From Sinohyriopsis cumingii (Eukaryota; Mollusca; Bivalvia; Unionida; Unionidae): DNA of 64,000 nucleotides. The notes below the pieces were generated by a model. That model was not told the origin of the DNA. It ran no database searches and saw only the letters and a list, made by a program, of their open reading frames with translations. The position numbers and the translations under genes were made by a program. Below are positions 11,341 to 64,000 of this stretch, one piece after another; position 1 is the first letter of the stretch, and every line of letters starts with the position of its first letter. The stretch lies in assembly GCA_028554795.2 (NCBI GenBank), contig CM068825.1, forward strand, positions 156,751,553-156,815,552. The letters are read 5' to 3'.

Positions 11341-12945
11341 CATAATAATAATAATAATAATGAGGACTTTGTATCGCGTCTAATCTTTAGAAGCTCTAAG
11401 CGCTTTACATTAGACAACACCTATAAGATAAAAACATATAATAATATTATTAAAAAAAAACAAACACCATGAAATTAAAAGAACATTAAAAAATAAAAAA
11501 CATGCTGAGAATATTTTAGGTAGGAAACATTATTAGGTCTTTAAGTTTGTTCTTGCAGTCGAAATAAGTGAGTTTTGAGAGTTTCTTGAATGTGATCACT
11601 GTGTCTTTGTGTCAAAGTTCAGTGGACAATTCATTCCACGTTGCTGGGCCCTGGAATGCAAAAGAACGCTGTCCATATGATTTTGTTTTCATAGTGGGAA
11701 TAATGAGTATACGATTGTCACAAGAAGAACGTAAGTATCTTGCTGGTGTGTACACATTGGTGAGGTCAGATAGGTATGTTGGACTAGAGTCCGACAGTGA
11801 AACGTAGCACAGAGAACACATTCTGTGTTTGATTCTGGATCGAATGGATAGCCAGTGTAGGGTACAGAGCAGCGGGGAGGTGTGCTCTGATCGTGGTACT
11901 CTAAATATGATCCGAGCAGCTGTGTTTTGAACTTTTTGAAGTTTCTGGAGTAGATATTGAGATGAACCAGACAGAATTGAGTTACAATAGTCCAGTCTTG
12001 AAAGTACTAATGAACACACAAGTGTTTTAGTGGCATCAACTGAAAGATATTTGCGAATTGACCTGATGCTTATCAGCTCAAGATATGCAGCCTTGCATAT
12101 GTTCATGACATGGTGCAATGTGAGAGTACTGTCCAGAGTAACACCTAGGTTTCGTACTGATTCTGTGAATTTAATGTTGGCGTTGCTGATATTTATTGTT
12201 TGAGGTAAAGGATGTGAACGAGAAAGTCATTTTGCTGTAATCGGAATGGCCTCAGTTTTATCATCAATCATCTGCAGATTGTTACATGTCATCCATGATT
12301 TCACGTCAGAAATGCACCTCTCTACACCTTGGATGGTAGCATCAACTTCAGTTGGATGGCTAGATTTGTATATTTGGGTGTCATCAGCGTACAATTGGTG
12401 AGACACTGGATGATGATCTATGACACTTGAGAGCGACTGAGTGTACAGAATGAAGAGAACAAGTCCAAGAACAGACCCCTGTGGAACACAAAAACATAGA
12501 TCATCTGGGCTGGAGTGTATTCCATTTGCAGATACAATTTGTGTCCTGTTGACCAAGTAGGACTTGAACCACAGTAAGGCTGTATCATGAATGCTAAATA
12601 CATGCTGGAGACGGTGAAGTAATATATCATGGTATATTGTGTCAAATGCTGCAGACAAATCAAGGAGGGTGAGGACTGTAATCTTCCACTGTCCAAAGCA
12701 GAGAGAATGTCATTTACTACTTTTAGAAGAGTAGTTTCAATACTGTGGCAAGGGCGATATGCAGATTGTACATTGCTAAAAAGACTGTTTGAATTTAGAT
12801 GAGATACAAGCTGGGATAGAACAACCTTTTCTAAGATTTGTTATATGAATGGGAGACTAGAAACTGGGCGGTAGTTCTTTAAATCGTTATGGTCTAGTGT
12901 TGGTTTCTTCAGCAGAGGCTTTACAATGGCAGTTTTGAAAAATGA
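11341..12945 (-). pseudogene. 5'-truncated CR1/jockey-type LINE reverse transcriptase
   Basis: The minus strand encodes a non-LTR reverse transcriptase. In order it has a start near 12940 with an Asn-Tyr-Arg-Pro-Val-Ser motif, an Ala-Phe-Asp-Thr-Ile motif near 12650, the Val-Pro-Gln-Gly-Ser-Val-Leu-Gly motif near 12480, and the catalytic Tyr-Ala-Asp-Asp box at about 12391-12380. The C-terminal region extends to 11612 with a Ser-Arg-Leu-Asp-Tyr-Cys-Asn motif. Frames change between 12696 and 12658 and between 12227 and 12118, so it is inactive. The 3' end carries a short ATT-type repeat tail (plus strand 11341-11361), typical of CR1/L2-like LINEs. The endonuclease and ORF1 are missing, consistent with 5' truncation on insertion. 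Confidence 0.85.
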
Positions 12946-13377
12946 TGGGAATTCCCCGGATGAGAAAAAAGAAAAAAGATTATAAAAAAGAAAATATCGG
13001 TCCAAGCAGAGACTCTGGCAAAAAGAGTATCATTTATACGCTGTTTTTCTCTCTTGCAAATGGTTTTGACGACCAATCGAGGCATGACGTTTGTATACCG
13101 TATGTTTATATTTCATTGAATATCAAGAATTAATAATGGCATCTTCGTTTGGAATTATTTTTGAATTAGTGAAGGGAAAGGGAAAGAATGGGTTTAACAT
13201 CAAAGTCTTTTGTCGTACGTTTTAATAAGTACTCACTGTGTGTGTGTGTGCGTGTGTTTGTTTGTGTCTCTCTTGTTTTACTGGCATGTCCCATAGTTGC
13301 AAGAGGAACATTAAAATTGCAGATTCTTTCATACTAGTGCATTCCACTTCGTCTTATTGGAATCTTTTTTTTTTCAG

Positions 13378-56784
<43,407 letters not shown>

Positions 56785-57269
56785 TGGACCTTTGTACATT
56801 TATCCAAAGAAAGTTATCCGGGTTCTTAGCTAAATTTTTGAAACATTTTCCATATTTCTTGGTGCAAGATTGTCTCGATTTTATTCACGATTATTTGCAA
56901 CTAAACTGTAAATATATTTTTCGTCCCATGCCTGTTAGACAAATTGTATGCATCGTAAGAAACACTCACATGCATATGCCATTTATATCGATCACGAAAA
57001 GAATTTATAGGAAGCTTGTCGCTACCAAGTTTTCAGATTCAGGACGGGTGGTTTTGCTTTATACTCCTTATTATAGCTGTACATCCTAATCAAAAGATTA
57101 TTAGAATAGCCAGCAAGAAATAGATTATCATACTGTCTGGAAGCTACATACAGAAGTTGATCAATAGGTATTCAAGGTATGATCTGACTTTGCACTGGTC
57201 AAATTAACATACTCGGTTTGTCCGCAAATAATATATTTTGGTCTTTTCGAAATTTCTTGGTCAGTCTGG

Positions 57270-57275
57270 AATAAA
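57270..57275 (+). promoter_or_regulatory. Candidate polyadenylation signal
   Basis: AATAAA lies ~490 bp after the transporter stop codon and is the first clear hexamer noticed on this strand. No transcript evidence; usage is inference. Confidence 0.3.
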
Positions 57276-57279
57276 TTTT

Positions 57280-58305
57280 GTTACAGCGTTTCTTAGTATA
57301 TACCAGTATTGTCTCCTCTTCTGCAGGAACGACGAAATCAATGTTGATCTAGCAAATGGGAAAGCATTAGTTAGAAATGTTCTCCACCAAATAAGTGTCC
57401 TGTACGATCGACATGGAAACATTTAACCCTGAATGCATCCAATATATTCTCAACTTTGTTGGAAACACGGTTAAACCAATTATCATCTAAATTGGTAGAC
57501 ATTTTCCTGCGACATTCTGCTACAGTTGAGGTTAAGGTGGTTACGGAAATAATGATTTTCCCTCTTTTCGAACTTTGTGTCCATGGAGGCTAGCTGTATA
57601 AATCTTTTTTTTCGATATCCTGTCCAGAATGTACGAACATATATGTGGCAATGTTTGGAAAGAGTGCTTCTTAGCAAGGATCTGCTCAGACTATGCTTCC
57701 ATATCAATATCGTGATTTATATAGGATCCCGTGTGTAAAATCTAGTAATGACGTTTCCAGTAGGAATGGGATTATATTAATTAAGGACTTAATAGGAGTA
57801 TTTCTCAGGACAGGCAAGTCGGAAAAGTATGTCAAAGTTCCCTTCCTAGCACGGTTGTATTACAATTAGTATAGTCTACCTGTGGCTTGTTGTAACTTCT
57901 TAATATTGATGTTACTTCCATAGAAACCAATCAATATTTGTTTACTTTTTAAACATGACAGAATACATTTTGATCTTGCATAATAATTTGTATTGGATTT
58001 CTTTCCAAATCGTTGTCGAAAGTGTTCTCTTTGCATTGCCGTGGCTCACAAAATTCATTTTGTGAAATAATTATCTGCGCTCATGGACTGAATGGTTGCT
58101 TAGAAATAATGTATGACATACTTTTATGATATTGTTTAGGGCATGATCTACTAAAATAATGTCCGGAATTGCTATCCTAAAAGTACTAAAAGTATGTCAC
58201 TTGATATAAACTTAAAACAAAACTTTTCAAAACTTCTTTTTTGAGCATAAGTACGAAGTTTTTTTTATTTGACGGCGATATTTAGTGGGACATATTATAA
58301 TATCT
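57280..58305. other. Intergenic, no gene recognised
   Basis: AT-rich sequence downstream of the transporter. The 74-codon minus frame 57707-57483 is unrecognised. Confidence 0.45.
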
Positions 58306-59040
58306 CGTGCCTAGCAATGGATTTGCTTCCATAGTAACATTCTACCAATAAGGTAACGGATTTTCTTCCATATCAACATTATACCCATAAGGGTTCATCC
58401 ATAGCAATGTATTTGCTTCCATAGCAACATCCTACCGACACGATCTCGTCTCAAGCAATTGATTTACAGCCATAGCAACATTTTACCAATAACGTTTCTT
58501 CCCTATCAATGTATTTGCTCCCATAGCAACATTCGACCAATAAGGTTTAGTCCCTAGCAAAGGATTTGCTTTATAACAACTTTCTACCAATAAGGTTTCG
58601 TCCATAGCAATGGATTTGCTTCGATAGCAACATTATACCCATAATGTATCGTCCCTAGCAAAGGATTTGCTTCCATAGCAACATGCTATCCATAAAGTTT
58701 CGTCCCTAACAATGGATTTTCTTCCATAGCAATATTCTACCAATATGGTCTCGTCCTTAGCAATGGATTTTATTCCATAACAACATTCTATTCATAAGGT
58801 CTCGTCCCTAGCAATGGATTTGCTTCCATAGCAACATTCTACCAATACGGTCTCGTCCCTAGCAATGGATATGCTTCCATAGTAACATTCTATCAACAAG
58901 ATTTTGTCCCTAGCAATTGATTTGCTTCCATATCAACATTATACCTATAATGTGTCATCCCTAATAATGAATTTGCTTCCATAGCAACAGTCTACCCATA
59001 AGGTTTCATCTGTAACAATGGATTTGCTTCCTTAACAAAC
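58306..59040. repeat. ~51 bp minisatellite, ~14 diverged copies
   Basis: The unit GGATTTGCTTCCATAGCAAC, ATTCTACCAATAAGG and TCTCGTCCCTAGCAAT recurs with a ~51 bp period. The first copies are shortened (39 bp) and edges are ragged. A lone TTCCATAGCAACA at 59166 lies outside the array. Confidence 0.93.
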
Positions 59041-59179
59041 ACTTCTTGAACCTATTTTTCACTTTTCATCCGGACAGGTAGAGACATGTTAGATTATGCT
59101 TAGCAGATGAGTTTTTTCAATTGTGTTCCACAAAACATGTTTATCTAATCATAAGCCAAAATGGCTTCCATAGCAACAA

Positions 59180-60250
59180 ACGGATAAATAATTTTTATAC
59201 AAAATGGCCATTCCTACTTAAGGAGAAAAATAAATAATTACTTTATTTTGAGAACCGCAAGTGACTAAAAAGATATGGAGAAATTTGTTTTCTTGTTAAT
59301 TATATTTGTTTTACCGATATAACTGTAGTTATGTTGTGTAATAATATGTGCACATGAATGATCAATGCATACCAATTATTTCAATTGTGACAACAATAGA
59401 AACATATCTAAGTCTCAAGAAATGAATGAATCCTGTCAGAATTCTAGCAAGGTTTTTCCGGCTGCATCTTATTGAAACATTCGCCAATGAGCAATTCAGG
59501 ACACCTGCAGGTTTCTTGTTTCATTCCCATATCAGTATATTCAGGTATACTTCATAACGCATAATTCGTTTGTGATAAAGATTTGTTTTGTTTTCTATAC
59601 ATATATGTATACCATTGCTGTTAAGTATATGAAACATTTAAAGCCAGAATAGTTTTAGAAACTGTTTTAATTCCTAATAAAACGAAATCATCGAACTGCT
59701 GTCGTGATCATTATTTTGTTAAAGTGGAGAGAAAGTGTATTCATGCATTGTAGTAATATGCTTGTACTGAATATATCATTCAATGAGCTCGTTTTCAATT
59801 TTATAAACAAGAACTATTAGGCCTTACGATTCCTCTGTGTTTATGCCAACAATTCAGTTGAATATCTAATGAACAGTATACACAGCCAAATGGCTTCATC
59901 ATGCTGATTTGCAACAGCTAATTATAGACGCAACGTGTTTTTTTGGATTTTTATGATGTTGTTAATCTTGTGTGCGTCTAAGGGTTACTATACAACTGCA
60001 GAGAAAATGGTGTTTATAGAATTACAATTCATAGCTTTTGCTGATTATTTGTCTTTCATAAGACACACAGATTATTATAAATTCTGATTTATCTCAAATA
60101 TATTCCAGCGGGTATAATCCTAGGGTGTGTATTAGAACTATGAAATTTTACTATATGATGTACTGAAATGGAAGTAATTTATGTTGCTAACATGATTATT
60201 TGCCAATCGTAAATTTGTATTTTATTGTTCCGATCTAAGAGCATAAACAA
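59180..60250. other. Intergenic, no gene recognised
   Basis: AT-rich; nothing supported. Confidence 0.45.
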
Positions 60251-60254
60251 CGTA

Positions 60255-60960
60255 ACAAGAAAGAGCGATATCTAACACGTTTCATAGAATTGAAAATATA
60301 ACTTTTTCCCCTAAAATACAAATTGAAAGAATTAAAAATTACTTAACAGTGGTTAATACATTCCTAAAATTCCTAAAATGCGTTGTAAAGTCTAAGTAAT
60401 CCAGACACGTTCTAAAATTATTCTTTGTGAAAACAGTAACGTCCTTATGTGTGAACACTATTCAAAAATCACTGTTTTAAACCAAAATGTCCTTTACTTC
60501 AATATAATGTAAATCCAAAAGATAGATAAATCCAAATGTGTATTGAATGTGTCAAGTCTAATCCAATGATATAACTATTTCCTTGACTTTGAATAAATAT
60601 TACTGCACTGTAGTTCCAACAAATGATATTACATTAAATACATCAACTTTCTCAATACACTTTCAAGACTAATAACAACTTTTAGAGTTAGTTATTCCCC
60701 GTTCTAATTTGCCTGTATGTAAATATATAGTAAGATTACGACGCAATAGCTAATACATTGCTTCTAGAATGTGATTCCAAGTTTTCGATTAATCACTGAA
60801 AATTGTGAAATACTCATTGGCAGTCAAAAAGATGTTCCAAATTTAGAAAATCAGGAACAAGGTCAGTCTGACCTTTTAACAGTATGATTGTCTTCCTTTC
60901 ATCACGTGATTTTTACTGAACTATTTCATACCATTAACCCTGGAATTGATAAATGAAATG
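60255..60960 (-). mobile_element. LTR-like remnant of the Gmr1-type family (minus orientation)
   Basis: ACACGTTT at the left edge, then a CCTAAAATACAAATTGAAA block, ACTTAACAGT and ATTCCTAAAAT resemble the equivalent blocks in the LTR remnants at 15290-15400 and 38955-39060. No adjoining minus-strand pol sequence was found. Both borders are approximate. Confidence 0.4.
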
Positions 60961-61985
60961 GTACTATTATACATGACATGAAATGGCATGACTTCTGTTT
61001 ACAGTAGAACCCATTCGTTAGCATTAAACCTGTCATTAACTAAATGACCTATACTATAATCATTTTTATGAAAATAATATACTTAATATAGATATAGATA
61101 ACACTTATTACCGTAATAGATAACCCTTATTACCATTATTATTAAGATCGCGTAATTTTAATAAGACTTTAAAAAGTTAACAAATGGAAAGGTGGTTGGG
61201 TTCCTAAATTCATTCAAAACTGAAACAATTGCATTTGACAGTGATAAAATAACACATTCGTAATACTTGTTTTTTCCTTACAACATTTAAGATATTGACG
61301 TAATACTTAAGAGTGAAGGTAGTTGAAGTTTTTATATAATATATTAATTTCGAGGCATAATAACGATAATGGTGATAAGCAAACATATTCACAATGATGT
61401 GCAACAATTAAAACGGACCAAAAAGAATATGTTGAAAGTGACTACTAAATATTGGTGTGCTTGACTTTTACAAATATTATGATCTTTCTGAAAAGAAAGC
61501 AACTTTAACAAAAAAGGCGATAAAGAATCTTTTGCTTTTCAAATTTGGTGGAAAGAGAAATGATGAATGACATTGCTTTGGGTTTGACTAGTACGTGTAC
61601 GATTGTCTCTGGTTCTGATGTATAGTTAACGTAATTACAGTTAAAAACAAGATGGTAGTGGAATTAAGAAAGCTGGGAAATTATGGAAATTCAGAGATAG
61701 AAAACGGGAAAAAATATACAAATTAAGAGAAAGGGGTAGAGAGCAAAACGAGAGGTAAATACAAATGGAAATGCAAAGTGAAGAAAGGGAAACACTATAG
61801 AGATTAAAGTCACACTAACTGGAAGGCGGTATTCCCCCTTTACGCTCAAGTTCAGGTTTTCATGTTAACAGAAATATTAGAAAAAACACTAAGAAAAAGA
61901 GGTAGTTCTATGCTGTCCTCATTTTGAGATAATTGGACTGTGTTATTAAAACGTGTACTCATTGGCAATGCTCATGAAGTCTAAA
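60960..61985. other. Intergenic; purine-rich patch
   Basis: AT-rich. At 61650-61800 the plus strand is strongly purine-rich (A/G runs). No gene and no 5' LTR for the downstream element was identified. Confidence 0.45.
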
Positions 61986-61990
61986 TTTTA

Positions 61991-64000
61991 ATGTCAGCAC
62001 AACAAAATCCTGATTCTGGTCCGGTTAAAGAATGTATCTTGAAGGGTATTGAGTTGGTACCTGAAGCATATCGACAAAGGTTTATGAACTGCAGAAAAGA
62101 AATTGGACAAACCTATGTCAAATTTGCAAGAGGAAAAAAACAACTGTTTGATCGATGTTGCTCCGCCAAAAGACTAATGAAGATTAATAAGATAACATGA
62201 AACAACTCATATTGTTAAGGAAGTGTACTGAGAACTTGCTAATGTTCCTCTCCTTTATTTGCTGTTTAGAGTATTAATTTAGTACTAGACAATGCCCTAG
62301 CTAAAGATAAGGTTTCGGTTCATCCACAGGAAACTTACAAGACTGATCCTTTTGAGAACAAAATCCCTGATTTGTGTCATGCTTGGGCAGTTACCTGGAC
62401 TACGGCTAAAAGAGATTTTGAGAATGATGTTATGCTTGAAGTTATTCCTTTAGCTAATACATTTATTGGTCAGTCTTCTATAAAGTCACCATTGCTCCAT
62501 GTGTTGATCAATCAATAAATATTGATGACAGTGCGCCTAGATATACTACCTTTTTCTAATCTAGGTGACAAAAAAACAATCACTACACTTGTAGGCCTTC
62601 CCAAATATGTCCGGTCGATAAAGGGTCAAATTGTATGCCTCATATTTTCCAACATGTTATGCATGAATTAGGCATCCATGAGATTAAATCTTGTGATTTT
62701 ATCCCTGAAAATCAATGGGCTCTGGATAGATTTATCAAACTTGGAAGAATTTGATTTGCACAAATGTTTTGATATCGGAAAAGATTAAAATAATGGCTTT
62801 CATTGAATGGTGTTTGGTGTTAGGAAATCAGTTCAAGAATCGCTGGGGTTTAATCTTTTTGAACCAGCATTTTTGACCATACTGTCCGTGGACCATTGTA
62901 ACTGTTTCAAATGCCGATTAATAAAGATTAATATTCTTGACTATGTTTCTGATTTCAAATATAAATTTGTAACGACTTGTGAAGTAGCAAGAACTGATCT
63001 TCACTCTACTAAGAATCCAAAAGGAATAAGAGAAATACAAAGTAAAGGAGTTTTCAACCTTAAAGTCTTCTTCGCATTAATTTGTATGGTCCTTATACAA
63101 TTGAAAAGAACGTAAATGACCTAACTAATATCATAAACATTCCTAGAAAACGGAAACATAAGCAACTTTATCAAACAAATATGTTAAAGGAACATTTTGG
63201 TAGAGATGGCCCAGATAGTTATCCAATCAATTTAGTTATACCTGTCCACATGGTGAGGATGACAACAATCTGACAGTAGTGACTCTGGTTTCACCAATCT
63301 TTGAAGTTTAGAAATATCAAAGAATCTAGACCAGAAACTTTCACATCTACAACCACAAAAACGAGTAAACTAAAACAGCTGTTAGGTGAATATAAACACA
63401 CTATTCCTGATGTTCCAAGATGCACAAATAAAATCTATCATGACGTTGTCGCTTCTACACCTGTTAAACATCATCCTTGCAGGATGAATCTTTTCAAGCG
63501 TTAATGTTTGGAAAAAAAGAAATTCTTAATTTGCTTGAGAGTGATTTGATAAAAAAAATAATAAAAGTAAATGTAGTTCACAACGCATTCTACTTCCTAA
63601 AAATATAATGCATTCCATATATGTATTGACCATAGAATTGTCAACAGTTTTCACCACAACGGATTTATTTCCATGACCAAAAATAAGATGATTGCATTTA
63701 CAAAATTGTAAATGTAAAATGTCAGCAAGTTTTACCTTTCAAAATGATTCTCGCAAATTTCACTCGCGGAAAGAGCAAAAGAAATGTTGGCATGTATAAT
63801 TTCCCAAATAGACTTTATCAGTATAACGTTGTGTCATTTATTATGAAAACCTCAACAATCCAGAGTTCTTGGAATTGATGACACCTGGTCGTACTACTCG
63901 TAACGTCATCATCTGCAAAGAAACATGGAAAGATCGCATGGAAAATTCTTTGATCGACTCAGTAATATAAATCTGATAGGTAATTTAGGTAAACCTAATT
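61991..64000 (+). pseudogene. Gmr1-type retrotransposon copy 2 (gag, PR spacer, IN part, RT), runs off the window
   Basis: A gag-like segment at 61991-62180 has Leu-Val-Pro-Glu-Ala-Tyr-Arg-Gln-Arg-Phe and Tyr-Val-Lys-Phe-Ala-Arg. Protease-end and spacer sequence follows (62270-62580; Pro-Leu-Ala-Asn-Thr near 62450). At about 62590 the sequence jumps to the integrase second-Asp region that matches copy 1 near 19305, so ~560 bp present in copy 1 is missing. The integrase C-terminal part and linker run 62807-63500 (Tyr-Gly-Pro-Tyr-Thr-Ile-Glu; Val-Lys-His-His-Pro-Cys-Arg-Met-Asn). Decayed RT then runs to the window end. Many stops; inactive. Confidence 0.8.

Noticed and set aside
11568..11807. 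79-codon plus-strand frame
   Set aside because: It is the antisense of the LINE reverse transcriptase coding sequence.

Overview
The window is animal nuclear DNA: AT-rich, intron-rich, full of long (TA)n tracts, minisatellites, tRNA-derived SINEs and retrotransposon debris. The mix of repeats and the transporter sequence suggest a marine invertebrate, most likely a mollusc (bivalve-like). That taxonomic guess is inference, since no species marker is present.

The one clear host gene is a plus-strand SLC5-family sodium/solute cotransporter of the SLC5A8/A12/A6 group. Fourteen exons lie between 13378 and 56784. They are phase-consistent at every junction and encode about 580 residues ending at a stop codon. 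The first ~100-110 residues expected for the family were not found and probably lie upstream of the window. Introns range from about 0.3 kb to 11.7 kb and hold most of the mobile DNA. Two exon borders are odd. One exon has two decayed copies of its acceptor and 5' half just upstream. Another has its donor inside a ~280 bp TATG repeat.

Region 1-3.8 kb holds a decayed minus-strand gene cluster (capsid-like protein, small basic hydrophobic protein, coiled-coil protein) that I take for a remnant of an endogenous Polinton/adenovirus-like element. Other mobile DNA: a CR1/jockey-type LINE (11.3-12.9 kb, minus); an L1/Tx1-type LINE (49.0-51.0 kb, minus) split by (TA)n; and three copies of one Ty3/gypsy-type family at 18.1-22.6 kb (plus), 39-41.7 kb (minus) and 62.0-64.0 kb (plus), with several related LTR remnants. 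In all three copies integrase sequence lies between protease and reverse transcriptase. This is the unusual Gmr1-type order, not the normal Ty3/gypsy order.

The rest is intron or intergenic sequence with tandem arrays (18, 25, 32, 35, 36, 40, 44, 50, 51 and 52 bp units), a ~430 bp inverted-repeat element carrying a 35 bp array, a MITE-like element with a 25 bp terminal inverted repeat, and small segmental duplications. No rRNA, functional tRNA, CRISPR array or bacterial-type operon was seen.
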